The notes beneath the pieces are model-generated. The model saw nothing but the letters and a program-made list of their open reading frames with translations, had not been told where the DNA came from and did no database searches. Shown here in pieces: positions 34,227 to 47,035 of a stretch of DNA of 64,000 bases (its first letter is position 1; every line of letters starts with the position of its first letter). Origin of the DNA: Lindgomyces ingoldianus (lineage: Eukaryota > Ascomycota > Dothideomycetes > Pleosporales > Lindgomycetaceae); NCBI RefSeq assembly GCF_010093535.1, contig NW_022985162.1, positions 248,001-312,000 of the forward strand. Direction: 5' to 3'. The position numbers and the translations under genes were made by a program.

Positions 34227-35199
34227 ATGAAGTACAGCGGGTGAGTTCTACCCTCCAGTCCCTTCAACGTTATGAATCAGCATTAATTATCCCTCTCCTC
34301 GCAGCCTGTGGTTCATCCCTAGTCCTATCAACGCGGCCGACGCGTCGACGAAGAACTTCACCGCACTCATCAACAACATTGAAGCGCAATTCGACTTCGC
34401 AACGCGCCAATCCCCCTGGGCTTTAAGTCACCGCCTCCTGCGCTCCATCCCCCCTCCCTCACAACCACCCTCATATCAGCACATCCTCCAGCTCTCTCAC
34501 CTCAGCCAGGGAAAGGCATACTGCTACATCCAACCCTTCATCCCTCCTACACAAACCCCACAGCACACACAGATCAAATCCGAGCCGAACTCTCAATCTC
34601 AAGCGTCAACCCCGGCGCCGACACAGCAATTCTCGCAGTCTTCTACGCTCTCGCTCTCGCTCACCCCCGCAGCCTCGGGGTCCATTATCGCAATCCCCTC
34701 CTCGCAATCCGATTCCCACATTAGCTTCTTGTGCAACCAGTTCTCTCCGCTATGGGGCTTCCGGCAAGCGCTGCAAATCCCAAACGGCATGACCTACACT
34801 GCCGGCCAATTCATCATTCACGTCGGCGAGATCCGCGCCTCGCGCGCCGGCGCTGCGTCTGCGTCTAGCACGACATCTCCTGGCGTTGTCGTCTGCGTGA
34901 CGGCTGTGTACGAAGATGAGCTCAAAGATATCCAAAACAAAGACTATCACAACCAAGATCCCGACGACTTAGGCTTTACGTTCCTAGACGGCGGGAGCCA
35001 GGATACGACAACCGAGGAAGTGGATTGGACAGACTTCGAATGCAAGGTTCGCGCGGCGTGGGATGTGGTTAAGTTGGGGTTGGATTTTGGGAAAGTTGAG
35101 GTTAGAGAGGTTATGATGGCGAAGGAGCGGCCGAATGCCGAGGGCGAGATAGAGGCGACTGTGAGGATGTGGTGTGAGGTCCTGAGGCTGAGGGGTTGA
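34227..35199 (+). CDS. MED20: Mediator subunit 20
   Basis: Two exons, 34227-34240 and 34305-35199, with a 64-bp intron right after the fifth codon (donor GTGAGT, acceptor CTCGCAG); 302 aa. The spliced start MKYSGLWFIPSPINA is the conserved Med20 opening, and the body keeps QFDFATRQSPWALSHRLLRS, KAYCYIQ, ISFLCNQFSPLWGFRQALQI, GQFIIHVGEIRASR and a C-terminal WTDFECKVRAAWDVVKLGL. Low-complexity Gln/Ser/Pro insertions (about 90-145) are usual in fungal orthologues. Med20 (yeast Srb2) is in the Mediator head and binds Med18; it works in the nucleus in RNA polymerase II initiation. The 14-bp first exon would be missed by simple gene finding but is needed for the conserved start. Confidence 0.88.
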
Positions 35200-36185
35200 G
35201 CGGATTGGAGGGTGCAATCACGGGAGACAGCTGGTGGAGATAACAAAGGCCGGAAGATAGGAGCATGGTCCGCATACAGGCGCCGGCATGCATGGGTAGA
35301 TACCCAGGCCCGAAGGTTGACTCCAGGTGCAGGGACAGTTGCAGAAGTTGCGACTGAATCGTGTATCCAAGCCATCCACCCTTCTGTCAGCACACCGCGA
35401 AGGCCGGGTAATCCTACCAGCTCGATAGCTACGCGCAAAGTCAAGTCATCAATAGTGCAATCAGTCCCTTAAATTATGGAGAACAATTGAATTATTTCAC
35501 CCATCCCTCTACCCTTCCCTTCCAGTGCCTGCCATTCCTTGCCTACCCTAGTTTCCAATCCCTATAGGTATCTAGAACAGAACTACTACCACATAGCTAC
35601 CGTGGTTTCACCCACTAGCGAATAAGTGTTCTCTCTCTCTCCAATTCCTAAATCTCCACGCATTCATTCCAATCCTCAGGTATCCAAATTTCATTCATCC
35701 TCCGCAGCTCCATCCGGCAATGCCACTAAATCCTCCACGAGAGGCCATTCCACGGGGACGTACGAGTACAACAAGAATCTCAATCACGCGATCGACCAAC
35801 AAAACAACAAAAAAGAAAGAAGGTAGGCCGAGAGAGCAGGAGGCTAGTAAAACAAGGGTTGCGGACAAGAGAGTATTAAGGAGCGAATTATCCAGGAAAA
35901 CGAAAAGGAGAGTTAAAGGCAGTACTAGCAAACACACACGCGCGGGCCAAAACCAGACAGAAACAGAGTTCGATCGATTGATCTCTCGTCATGTTCCAAA
36001 GCAAAGACTATTCGAAGATAACTCGAAGATAAATATTCGCGCCAGAACCCGATCCAAGACCACACCAGACCAGAAATGCAGGGATATAACATAATGGGGT
36101 CCAAAAAGTGGAGACTAAATGGGTTAAGTGGAGCAAAGTATCGCACAATGAAGTGGAAGAGAAATTGGTTGGTAGATCCCCCTTT
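35200..36185. other. intergenic, convergent 3' ends
   Basis: About 990 bases between MED20 (plus) and the RRM gene (minus). A basic plus-strand frame (35720-36094) is Lys/Arg-rich and low in information; I do not treat it as a gene. Probably two 3' untranslated regions and spacer. Confidence 0.45.
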
Positions 36186-38684
36186 TTACTGCGCACCGAC
36201 TTCTTCCTCGGCCCATCCTGGAAGGCCACCGTCGCCTTGAATGGCGAGGCCGTATCCACCATTTCCGCTGCCGAAGCCACCAATACCAGAGCTGAGGCTG
36301 CCAAATGAGCTTTGCTGGGGAGGTTGGGATTGTTGTACGGGCTGGGTGAAAGGACCCTGGGTGAATACTGGAAGACTGACGGCACGGGCATGCTGAGCGC
36401 GAGCATTCAGGTTGGAAGGGGCGAGCAGGCCGCCGACGGTAGTGGCACCAGTTCCATTCGAGCTACCATTGATCAAGCTGAAGCTCGAGGTGCTGTTGTG
36501 GGTGGTGTGAGATTGGTGAGGCTGGGGAGTAGTGTTCATATCAGCGCCATAGAAAGCGGCTTGTTGAGAAGCAAAAGCTTGCTGTTGTTGTTGCTGAACC
36601 TGCTGCTGTTGTTGCTGATGCTGGAGGTTGGCTTCAGCTTGCTGTTGTTGCTGGTTCTGCTGAGCTTGGAGGTACATCATCAATGGGTTGTTGTTACCCG
36701 TGTTGAGGATGTTCGCGGGTGTCGGGGCTTGAATGCTAGGGAATTGGCCATTAGAGCTTGCGGCAGTGGAACCAGGAGCTGCAGATCCAGTGGGAGAGAC
36801 GGAGGGTCCAGTCTGGCTACGGGTTGGTTGTAGTCCGTTGATCGGAGAAGGCGACTGTACACCATCACTACCAGCCTGCTGACCCTGGTTCTGGTTGTTG
36901 TTCATCTGACGAGGGGGGTTGCCGCATCGATCCTTTCCAAAATTAACCTTAAACCGCTTGTACTCTTCTCGTCCACGAACGGCTTCAATCGCTTTAATAG
37001 CGTTGGCAATGTTGGTGAAGTTGACGAAGGCACAACTCTTCTCCCGAAGAGTGTTGACCAATTCAATCTCACCATATTCCGAAAAGTCTTGTCTCAGCCG
37101 GTCTTCCGTCCATGATTCATCAAGATTACCAATGTAAACATTTCGCGATGCACCGCCGCTAACCGCAAGAGCGATGGCAGGAGGAAGTGCTCCAGAGTGT
37201 TTGCCCCAGCCGATCTTGAGACGACGGTTGTGGATCATCAATCCTTGGAGGTTGGAGAGGGCGTAGAAGGAAGCGGCCGACGTTGGATCGATAAACGTTA
37301 CAAAACAGATGTGTTTGTCTGGGATGTATCGAATGTGATGAAGGAGACCACCTCGAACAACGTTGCAAATCTCCTCAATCGTCGTTTCAGGATGAATGTT
37401 TCCGAGGTAAACTGTTCGGTTACCTAGATTATTGACTCCTCCAGCAGAGGTTGCAACAGCTGCAGCAGCAACAGATTGTTGGGCGAGGGCGTTCGAGATC
37501 AGGTCGCGGTCGGCACCGTTCAACACATGGGCATATCCCGGGGCGATGCCAAGGTATTGCGCGGCGTTCTGCTGTTGAGTCTTCGAGACGTAAGCACATC
37601 TGTCCTTGCCATAGTAAACCCGTCTTGGGGCTTGCCACTTGGGCTCTTGGGGGAGCTGGGCGACTGCTTTGATGGCGTTTCCGATGGACAGGAAGTGGAC
37701 GAATCCAATAGCCTTCTCCCGCACGATCTTGACGGTATCAATCGGGCCAAACTTGCTGAGATCCTCACGCAGTTCCTCCTCTCCGACATCTTCGGGTAAA
37801 TTGCCAAGGTATACGTTTCGGGAAGCCCCTGACTGTTGCACGGCAAGCGCGACCGAGGTAGGCACCTGCGATGGCTTTCCCCAACCGATCTTAATATCCT
37901 GGCCCCGAATCGACAACTTCTTCAAAATCGCGTCTGAGTGGAAGTGGGTGGCGGAGCTGCTGTCAAGGAAAGAGATAAAGGCGCAATTCTTATCCGGCAA
38001 CAGCCTGACCGACTCGATTTGACCGCTTCTCACATGGCCAAGAATTTCCTCGGCTGATGTCTCAGGAGGAATGTTACCCAGATACACGGTCCTGCTTGTC
38101 CCGGAAACCAAGCCAGGCGCAATTGGCATGGCCGATCCGAGTCCACCATAACCCTGAGCGCCGTATCCTGGAAATCCACCAGTTGGTGACTGTGGCCCAC
38201 CAAAGAAGCCGGGCCCGTTCATGTTCGTGGGAGAAACCAGATTCTGGTACAGCTGTGGCGAAAGAGGCTGTTGCATCTGAACAGGGCTGCTGACTTGGTT
38301 TTGTTGGTTTTGTTGCTGTTGAGCCTGGTTCTGTCCCGCGAAGCTTGCATATTGCTGGAACTGTGGCGAGGCGAATGCTGAAGGCGAGCCTGGCTGGAAA
38401 GGGCTGCCGAGAAGCAACTGCGAAGGCAGCAAAGGAGTGAAATTCATGTCGAACGCTGTGCCTGGCGTTTGAAGGTCTGCGCCATTCTGATTATTCGGTG
38501 CGAGCCTGCCCGTATTGATGGTCGGAATGTTGGATCGCTCCGGATGTCTGTCAGCATATCCTGGCTGATTTGTATTGAATGCGCCGTGTGAGAATCCAGT
38601 GTGAGCTCCATTCATGTGCTTCTGAAAACTCGCCTGGAGCCGCGGGCCACTGGGGGCAGTCGGAGCGTTATCGTGGTGCTGCAT
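36186..38684 (-). CDS. four-RRM RNA-binding protein, Mrn1/Cip2 type
   Basis: Single exon, 832 aa. Disordered Gln/Asn/Pro-rich N-terminus (1-195), then four RNA-recognition motifs: [18 protein letters not shown] (about 198-272), [18 protein letters not shown] (about 290-365), [17 protein letters not shown] (about 425-497) and [18 protein letters not shown] (about 517-590). Each has its RNP1 counterpart (CAFISFL, IGFVHFL, ICFVTFI, CAFVNFT) and ends with GWGK or a similar box, so motifs 1/3 and 2/4 are alternating pairs. The C-terminal 240 residues are Gln-rich, with poly-Gln tracts. The paired layout is that of S. cerevisiae Mrn1 and S. pombe Cip2, which bind mRNAs and act in post-transcriptional control and stress granules. 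The symbol is left blank because paralogues exist. Confidence 0.85.
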   Translation of the reverse strand: MQHHDNAPTAPSGPRLQASFQKHMNGAHTGFSHGAFNTNQPGYADRHPERSNIPTINTGRLAPNNQNGADLQTPGTAFDMNFTPLLPSQLLLGSPFQPGSPSAFASPQFQQYASFAGQNQAQQQQNQQNQVSSPVQMQQPLSPQLYQNLVSPTNMNGPGFFGGPQSPTGGFPGYGAQGYGGLGSAMPIAPGLVSGTSRTVYLGNIPPETSAEEILGHVRSGQIESVRLLPDKNCAFISFLDSSSATHFHSDAILKKLSIRGQDIKIGWGKPSQVPTSVALAVQQSGASRNVYLGNLPEDVGEEELREDLSKFGPIDTVKIVREKAIGFVHFLSIGNAIKAVAQLPQEPKWQAPRRVYYGKDRCAYVSKTQQQNAAQYLGIAPGYAHVLNGADRDLISNALAQQSVAAAAVATSAGGVNNLGNRTVYLGNIHPETTIEEICNVVRGGLLHHIRYIPDKHICFVTFIDPTSAASFYALSNLQGLMIHNRRLKIGWGKHSGALPPAIALAVSGGASRNVYIGNLDESWTEDRLRQDFSEYGEIELVNTLREKSCAFVNFTNIANAIKAIEAVRGREEYKRFKVNFGKDRCGNPPRQMNNNQNQGQQAGSDGVQSPSPINGLQPTRSQTGPSVSPTGSAAPGSTAASSNGQFPSIQAPTPANILNTGNNNPLMMYLQAQQNQQQQQAEANLQHQQQQQQVQQQQQQAFASQQAAFYGADMNTTPQPHQSHTTHNSTSSFSLINGSSNGTGATTVGGLLAPSNLNARAQHARAVSLPVFTQGPFTQPVQQSQPPQQSSFGSLSSGIGGFGSGNGGYGLAIQGDGGLPGWAEEEVGAQ

Positions 38685-40272
38685 TCCGAGGAGATGTGGG
38701 GGCAGGACAAAACTGTCCCGCGCGCTTTGGGATAGAACAGCCGTGGCGAAGATGTATTATTGCGTCCGGTCCTCTAAGTCCCGGACTGCGAAATATGTAT
38801 GAGAGAAGATATAGCTGAACTGTCGCAAATGACGGCTACAGTGGGTGCGAAGTGAAGAGTTGCGATTATTAAACCTCGTAGAGACCAATCTGGAGAGAGA
38901 GTTTAGCGGTTGAGAACAACACGTAATTGATACAGCGTCCCAAACTTACGTGCAAAAGTCAATGGCAGCTTGACAGCTAATACAGGATGGAATACACCAA
39001 ATCGAAGACCAAGGAGTGATCCAACACGGAGTGGTTCGTGAATCGGCCGAAGAAGAGAGAACCAGCAACAGGATGCAGCCCGGTCTGAGTCAGGGGCACA
39101 GGTGCAGTATTATCTTACAGGAAGAATAGCTGCAGTATACCTCTAATGACAGCTGCAGAAGCGGTCGGGATTACTTTTTTAATAAGGCTCGGGGTGTGGA
39201 GGGGTGCAGGCCTTGGGGGTTTGTTTTGAAGATGTGAATAGGGTTGAAAGAGCGAACAATAATAATGAACGAAGCAAAGAGGTGATCTTTGTCAAGCGAC
39301 CTCGAAGCAAAGAGAAAGATAATGAGTGGACGGGGTCGAAGGGGAGGGATCGTGAATTGGAGGGCGGGAGGGAAGAAAAGGATGAAGAGAGACGATGAGT
39401 GAGAAGTCCAGGTGCAGGTTGCAGGCCAGACAGGAGGCAGGCAAATGAGCCTGCCCAAAGCGGCCTTAGCGCCTGTGGCCACATCTTATTTTAAACGCGC
39501 GTGGCCATCTTCATCCAAACGCCAAGTTCCCACGCCTCATCCAGTGCTGGCCCTGCAGCGACGAGCGCGCAGACAAACGCCTGTGTCATGGTGGCGTCGG
39601 CTTGCGTGCAGCGGCACCTTCCATAGCGGCCCTCCTGGTATTTGGATGCTGGCGATGGTGTCGCTCAGGGCACGTCTCTATCTGTTGTTGAGTCCACCTG
39701 CTCGAAACCCAGGTATTTGCCGGGTAATTGCAGCCAGAGTGCAGAAGAGCCCTCGTTCCTGACTAGTAGCCATTCGCTTGGTGGGCGAACCATCGATGCC
39801 GCCAACCAACAATGCGCGATATCCAAAGCTCACTCCTTGGGACATGTTGCACGGCGCCCGCAGAAGCAATCTTTTGTCAGGGGATGCTGTGTTCCGACCT
39901 ATTTCACGTGGAACACCAGTCCTGTCTAGCCTGACACTGCCATGATTGGATAGGAGAAGCGGGACGGACGACGGAATGGGAATGCACAAACGCCAAGCCA
40001 TAAAGAGGCGCCTGGGAGACGGCCAACACGGAATGTTGGGGTCTAGGATGAGCGATGCAGAATGATCTTTAGCCTCAGGACTCTCGCTTTGACAACCAAA
40101 AGTGTGTTTGTGTCCCTAAAGTTTAGCAACATGTAGCGCCCGACTGTGCGATTATTGAGCCATGGCTGCCAAGCCATGGCTGGTGCCCCAGTCACGTGAT
40201 TGGTGAACTTCAGCGCTCGCCAAATTTGACAACTTTCGCATCCCCTTCACCCAGCCCATCATCGATGTCTCC
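38685..40272. promoter_or_regulatory. divergent upstream region, RRM gene / ALG8
   Basis: 1.59 kb between two outward-pointing genes. The RRM-gene side likely holds a long 5' leader; a minus-strand donor-like site (acttacgtg, about 38944) hints at a 5' untranslated intron. Several 60-115 aa frames lie at 39170-39930 on both strands but overlap each other and lack domains. A CACGTGatt motif occurs at about 40194. Confidence 0.4.
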
Positions 40273-42095
40273 ATGTCCGACTTGTATCCATCAATCGCGC
40301 AGTGCGCCGTCGTGGCCACCGCCTTGAAGGTGCTACTATTTCCTGCCTAGTAGGTTTAATTGAATATTTTCGATGCACGCATCAACAAGTAAGCTCACCA
40401 TTTGTGCCAGCAAGTCGACCGATTTCGAGGTTCATCGAAATTGGCTGGCCATCACTCATTCTTTGCCCATCAAAGAATGGTACTTTGAGGTGAGATAGCT
40501 CTCAACTCCCTCTGCAATGGTATAGGTGGTTAATAGGTGGCGCAGAAAACATCCGAGTGGACTCTTGATTATCCTCCCTTTTTCGCCTACTTTGAATGGT
40601 TTCTCTCCCAAGCCGCCGCGTCTATTGAGCCGGCACTACTCAACGTAAAGGCCTTGGAGTACGACAGCTGGCAGACAGTGTATTTTCAACGCGCAACCGT
40701 CATCCTCACTGAACTCGTATTGGTCTATGCCTTGCACCTGTGATTCATGCCCTGTCTTGCGAGCTATATCTTTCTACTAACCTTCCCTCAGGTATGTGAA
40801 GGGCTCAGCTTCAAAAAGGTCTGCCCATGCAGCTGCGCTTTCTATCTTGTTGTCTCCTGGGCTTCTTATCATTGATCATATACATTTCCAGTATAATGGC
40901 TTCATGTATGGCATCCTCGTCCTCTCACTAGTCCTTGCCCGTAACAGTTCGACTCTTCTTCTGAGTGGCCTAATTTTCGCGGTGCTTCTCTGCTTCAAGC
41001 ACATATATCTATACTTAGCACCAGCCTACTTTGTGTATCTGCTGCGAGTGTACTGCCTTAGTCCTCGGTCGTCCTTCCCATATTTCCGGGTCCAATTTTT
41101 CAATTGCGTCAAACTCGGCGTCGGTATTGCCGCCATCTTCGCTGGAGCCTTGGGGCCCTTTGCCCTATGGGGTCAACTGGAACAAGTCTTTCGCCGCTTG
41201 TTCCCATTCTCAAGAGGTCTGTGCCATGCATACTGGGCACCGAACGTTTGGGCCATGTATTCGTTCACCGATAGAGTGCTGATTTATTGTGAGTCAATAT
41301 TCGAACATTGAAGTACTCACTTATCTAACATAGGTAGTGGCACCCTACCTTGGACTGAAGGTCGACCGAGATGCGATTAATAGTGTCACTCGAGGTTTGG
41401 TTGGTGATACATCATTTGCAGTCCTTCCTGATGTGGCGCCCTTTACATGCTTTATCCTGACTTTAGCTGCGCAAATTGTATCAGGCTCCCCTACTCCATT
41501 TTCAAGCTGGTGCTGACAATAATCTAGCCTTTTCTCATACGACTGCTTGTGAAGCCTTCTTGGGACGGTTTTGTTGGAGCTGTAACACTCTGCGGCTATG
41601 CTTCATTCCTCTTCGGCTGGCATGTTCATGAAAAAGCAATCCTTATTGTCATCATTCCTTTCAGCTTGCTCGCGCTCAAGGATCGGAGATACCTTGGCGC
41701 GTTTCGACCGTTGGCTGTAGCCGGCCACGTATCCCTTTTCCCCCTTCTCTTCACCGCAGCCGAGTTCCCCGTGAAGACAGTGTACACCATCCTTTGGCTT
41801 GTTCTGTTCCTCTTAGCATTTGACCGACTCGCACCTGCGTAAGATTTGTGTTCCATTCCTTCGGGTCAGGCTAATCAGATGCAGGTCTTCCCATCCTCGA
41901 GTCTTTCTTCTTGATCGCTTCTCACTTGTTTACATCGCCTTCTCGATACCCCTTATTGCGTATTGCTCCCTACTTCACGGTATCATCTTCGGGCAGAAGT
42001 ATGAATACCTGCCTTTGATGTTTACAAGCTCCTATTCGGCAATCGGAGTTGTCGGCAGCTGGGTCGGGTTTTCGGTTGTGTATTTCAATTCGTAG
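40273..42095 (+). CDS. ALG8: dolichyl-P-Glc:Glc1Man9GlcNAc2-PP-dolichol alpha-1,3-glucosyltransferase
   Basis: Seven exons: 40273-40349, 40411-40489, 40546-40739, 40792-41288, 41338-41477, 41528-41838 and 41885-42095; 502 aa. Splicing restores the ALG6/ALG8 landmarks [18 protein letters not shown] and [20 protein letters not shown], the polytopic middle ([17 protein letters not shown]), [57 protein letters not shown] and a last membrane pair. The residues VHRNWLAIT with [10 protein letters not shown] fit ALG8 rather than ALG6. The enzyme adds the second glucose to the lipid-linked oligosaccharide on the lumenal side of the ER. All six introns are 46-61 bp with GT-AG ends and keep frame. Confidence 0.87.
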
Positions 42096-43538
42096 TACTG
42101 AATAGTTGTTTCTTTCAATTGACAACATGCTCATCTCCCAGAGTCTTCTATCGTCACTTCGTAATCGTCTCCTATCATCCTCCGCAATGAATTAGTCGAT
42201 TTTCCCTCAAGAACGACCATGGGAAGCGTGCAAATCGTAGCTACTGGCAGTTCTCCCAATTCGGACTACAATGTCTCGCGAGGATAAATAGAAAGGAGTT
42301 TGGAGGGACTTGCGAATTGATATGATTTTCAGTTCTTTAATTTTTATGAGTGGCTTAAGATTCCCCGCGAAAGCCAAAGTGACCGGAAACCTTGGCTTGA
42401 TCAGTGTGAATGACATGTGCGTTCAAAACTCAAAGAGTAATAGTCATTCTTTCTTCTTCTATTTCTTGGTCATGCTGCTCTTTATTGATCCCAGACTGTC
42501 CTGTCTTCTTATGCTGGTATGTCATTGGAAGGGAGAGACATTTGGATCTGCTCCATGACACTGCACATTGAGGGTAGCACAATACGTGAATTAGTACCGA
42601 GTGAAGCTTTTTGGTAGTTTAATAGCATTACACAGCAAACTATTGTAGATGAGCTCTGTGCTCTGAATGAAGCCTTGTCATGTTCCGTAGCATATCCTGA
42701 CAAGGAGGCTTCTTAAAGCTAAGCTCTGCCTAGCATTAGTTTGATATAAAGGATAGATACACATGCCCCTGGCACTCCTAAGCATAGAGAATTGATATCA
42801 TAGAGTTGACATATTTATTGTTGAGGTTTTGTGTTCTTGGTGTTGCTGAGTGCGGGGGAGGAGGTGCTGCGTTTGTCCCAGGCCTCTGGGCAGGGAGTGG
42901 GTCCAGTTCTGGGGGGTCAGAGGCGTCTCGGAGCAATCTGGGCCAGGGAAGTGGATGCACGACCTTAAAATTAAAAAAATGATCTGTAGATACCGATTAA
43001 AATCCACTGGCACGCCTTGCTCCGTGCAGCGGTTCAAACGAGTACAAACATGTGGGGTCCAATGTGCAGCGTGGTTCCTGGTCCAGAGGAAGGTTTGGCG
43101 TTGGTGGAGGGAGGCAAGCGACTAGGGCCGCTTAAGTAATTTGGAAGGCTCCCTCTGGGCTAAGACTTAACTACTACCCTTTAACCCTACTTTTCTCTCA
43201 CGACTCCGTCTCCTCTACACCACCTCCTCCGTCGCCGCCACGTCAACCACGCCCCTCGCATCTTGACCTACGCGCCCAATACCATCGGAAACGCGTCACG
43301 GAAACCATTCCGACACCTCGAACATCGCGCAACACCCTTCCGAGGACCACCTTGGTGTGCGGTTGAGGTGGATCCTGGCCGGAGTGTCGTTAAAGACCGT
43401 ATTGCACCCACGACGAAGCAAGACGACCTCTATCTCCTCTCTGTAATACGCTCACACCTCCGCGCTGTCCTCGAAGAGTGCGACGCGAGATTCCGACTCG
43501 GCATTAGCTCCCAGATGAACCGCAGCTGTTGATACAAA
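42096..43538. other. spacer and promoter of ITC1
   Basis: 1.44 kb without a recognisable gene. The left part (42100-42780) is AT-rich with short frames; the right part (43140-43538) is C-rich and probably the ITC1 promoter and leader. No repeat of the MITE family is present here. Confidence 0.45.
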
Positions 43539-46500
43539 ATGGTACGGAACGCGTCCCAATCGACGGCCTTGTGTCTGTAGCTAACTGGGAAAGGTTCAAT
43601 ACAAGCGTAAACCGGTGAAGTTTGACCAACCTCCACCCTCCCTGGACGACAATGCCGAAGTACGCTCTCCCCACCTCCGCCGTAATTACACCAACTGAAC
43701 GTGTCATCTAGGTTTGGGTCATCGAGGCGACTGGAGAAGTCTTCACTGACTATGAGAAATACCTAAGCCGGTATGGTGTTCAGCTCAACTGTTGAGATTA
43801 GAGCTGTGCTAACGTGTACGTAGGCGCGACTTCTATCTTCAGGCAAGTACATAGAGCAGACCAGGTGGATTACGTCGATGCGTTCATAGTATGCTGATTT
43901 TAATGCAGAAGTCGTTCACATGCGAGTCGACGGGGCATACAGGCTATACCTTCTTTGAAGCAATCGAGAGCGAGGTATGCCTATAACCTAACGCTCACTC
44001 AACTACCTTATGGCTAACGACTTGTCAGACTGAGGCTTCTAAAGAGATCAACAGCATATTTCCTGAAGGCCTGCGATCCCGTGTCCTCGCTTTCGTGCAG
44101 TTCCAGAACACGGCTCGGATGGATGACTTGGTCAACCTTGTCTTCGATGTTTGTGGCTCTACCCCTCTCAAGCGACCAGGCTAACTCTACCCAGCATTTT
44201 CGAGAGCACTACATGGTTGGCGACCGCGTTTCTGTCGAACATGAAGGTCTCCGCCGTTATGGGGTCATCGCGCAAATGCAGGATACCTCCAGGCTCCACA
44301 CAATCTTCTCCGGCCAATCAGACGAGCAGTTTCGGTCATACACTTACCACATTACTCTAGAGGGCTCTGGTGAACAGCTTACAAAGTACAAGGCTTCTGA
44401 GCTTCAGCGCGACCGGCGAGTCTATTCTAAGCTCGTCTTGAAACAATTTCTCCGGAGTGCTGTTTCTAGGGAGGCGTGGAACGGGGCCCCATGGATGGTT
44501 AAAGATCACCTCGCAAAGAGGTACAACATCAGCACGAAGGTTCCTGAGACGAAGACTCGCGACGCTGTTATTGCTGCAAAGAAAGCACAGAATGCCGCCA
44601 ATGCCATCAGTAACTCTAATCATACCGCTCCCTCGACATACCCCCTTAGCATGTCGAACATGCCAAATGGTCCAGATACTTCTCAAGGGCATCCTATATC
44701 AAGACCGCCAGCACCGGGAGGGCAAACCACATTTGTGAACTTCTCAGCAAATGCTCAACCGCAATACCACCCCGACCAAGAACGCCAGATGACGGGTCCT
44801 CCACTACCTGAACCTGTAAGATCTCACCCATTCCCGCCTATGAACGGACGGTTACCACCATTTATGCCGTCGGTGCAGCCGCCTCAGATGTACCAACCCC
44901 TCCCTCCACATCTTGCCCATCACCTGACCCAACACATGCCACCGCCAGGGGCGGGTTTACCCATCAGCCTCCCCTTCCAGAACAACTTCATGCAATATCA
45001 AACTCTTGCTCCTACGAATCTCCCCCAACAGCAAGTAGCGCCGCCAAGCAGGGCTTTCGAAGCCGTCAAGTATCCGTGCGAGGATTTGGAGATCCGAGCG
45101 CCACGTCTGAGTTCCGAGCGACCGCCACTGAAGTTCTTCTCTGATGACGTCCCTGAAGGTGTTGATCCACCCGAGACAAAGACTGGTATATTGATGAAGA
45201 GTGTTGGCCCACTTTTGTGTACCTGGGACACCTTGAACGTTCACGACCTCATCTACTCCTTGGACTCATTCACGCTCGATGACTTTGTCCGTGCGATGCG
45301 GTTTTCGTCGGAAGAGGTAGAATGCGAGCTTCTCGTTGAGGTCCACTGCTCGGTATTCAAGCAAATTGTCGCCGAATCGGGCAAGCTTCAAGCACCCTTG
45401 CCGAAGGTCGAGGACTCCGATGAATCCGAGAATGAAGAGTCTAGCAAAACCACAAGCCCCGAACCTGAACCCGAACCAGAGCCTCCAGTGCGAACTACCC
45501 GAAGTAGCCTGAGGAAATCGGAGATCCTGGTTAAGCAGCGGACGCCCACCCCAGAGCCACCAAAGCAACTGCACAAGGCTGCTGAATTCCTAGCAGAGTT
45601 CGATTGGATTGATCAGTGCAAAGTTCGCAATTTTAGGGAAGGCGGATGGCAGGCGGTCCTTGTCGGCCTCCTTTATGCTCTTTCTTTCAACCCTCTGCAA
45701 AAAGATGCCTGTGATCAGATCTTGGCTGAGCTGGTTCCCCCAGACGATGAACCTTCGATGGAGAACATAGCTCGAAATTATGTGTATCTCGATGTTAATT
45801 TACGGATCACTGCTTTAGAGATGGCCTTGAGACTGACCGTAGCTACGGAGACCTTTCGCGAACAGCTCGCCACTGCTGGCCAAGATATGACTCGCCTCCG
45901 GAAAGAAAAGATTGAGTTTCAGAAGAAGCGGAAAGAATTGTAAGACAACCAATTTTTATTTCAGCCTTTGCTTGCGGAAAGCTGACGGTTCTCCCACAGG
46001 GCCGACGAGCTTTTTAAGTTGGATAATGAGCGGAAGATCCAATATCCTAACAACATGCCCATTTCTCCAGTTGATGCAAAGGAGAACCAAGACTTCCCTA
46101 TGACTGGTACCGAGGAAGCCAAGGAGGAAGCAGAAGCCGCCAGCGAGTCTTCAGAGGAGCCTCGAGCTGCCAACCGGAAGCTTCGCCACACTAAGCAGAA
46201 TAAGCGCAAGCGTGAAGTGGAGGCTGCCAAAAAGGAGAGGGCGAAGAAGAAGAAAGCCGAGGCAGCCAAAACCAAGGCGCAGCTCGAATGGGACAAGTTA
46301 CTCGTTGATATCGAGAAGAAAAAGGAGGAGTTAAAATCCTGTGAGGCTAGTATCACCGAGCTGGATGAAGACCTCCGCGAGGCGCTAGTAGCTCGAAGCA
46401 GGCTCATCGGAAAAGATCGCTTCATGAATAAGTATTACTGGTTCGAACGTAACGGAATGCCATACGGAGGTGTTCCCCAGAGCTCCACTGCAGAATATGG

Positions 46501-47035
46501 TTATGCTAATGGTCGGCTTTGGGTTCAAGGACCCGATGAACACGAGCTGGGACCGAACCTGGTGGAGCCAGCTTTGACCCAAGACCATGAGAGGTTCGGC
46601 TTTACCATTCCTCAACGCAAGGAGCGCGAGGAAGGCTCAACGCATCTATCGAAGTCTACAGAGTGGGGTTATTACGACGACCCTGCTGATCTCGACCGGC
46701 TCCTAGCTTGGCTCGATGACCGCGGCGTTCGGGAAAAGGCACTCCGCAAAGAGCTGACACTGTACAAAGACAAGATTGCGTTCCGTATGGGCAAGATGAA
46801 GGAGCATCTCACAGAGGCTGAGAAGTCTAAAGCAGAGGGTGAAGAAAATGGAACGCGCGTCTCCACCCGGACGAAGACGTACGTCGAGAAGGATGTCACC
46901 AAAGACCGCTGCCTGCTATGGACTAATAGCATTATGAGGGGCGATTTAGGCTACAGCCACATGGAAGAGTACGAACCGCCTAAAAAAACGAAGAGGGGCA
47001 CTGCAAAAGTTACCAAAAGCAAAAGCCGTAAGTAA
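43539..47035 (+). CDS. ITC1: Itc1-type subunit of the ISW2 chromatin-remodelling complex (WAC-DDT-WHIM)
   Basis: Eight exons: 43539-43541, 43594-43659, 43712-43770, 43824-43842, 43909-43974, 44029-44148, 44195-45939 and 46000-47035; 1037 aa. The spliced start MVQYKRKPVKF begins the WAC domain (VWVIEATGEVFTDYEKYLSR, then CESTGHTGYTFFEAI; about 20-120). A DDT domain follows (WDTLNVHDLIYSLDSFTLDD, about 455-515), then WHIM motifs (WIDQCKVRNFREGGWQAVLV, about 580; YVYLDVNLRITALEMALRL, about 640) and a Lys/Glu coiled coil with FMNKYYWFERNG. This is the order of Itc1/ACF1-type partners of ISWI ATPases, which space nucleosomes and repress genes in the nucleus. The first exon is the ATG alone, and the fourth is 19 bp followed by a GC-AG intron (GCAAGT). 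Both oddities are forced by the frame. Confidence 0.87.

Noticed and set aside
37459..37672. Plus-strand frames within the RRM gene (and those at 36312-36833)
   Set aside because: Antisense readings of the four-RRM protein, whose motifs are unmistakable on the minus strand.
39171..39930. Several 95-116 aa frames on both strands upstream of the RRM gene
   Set aside because: They overlap each other, lack domains and lie where a long 5' leader/promoter is expected.
43015..43060. tRNA-like T-arm motif (ggttcaaacg)
   Set aside because: No matching acceptor, D or anticodon stems could be built around it; the same holds for similar motifs near 941, 58185 and 61425.
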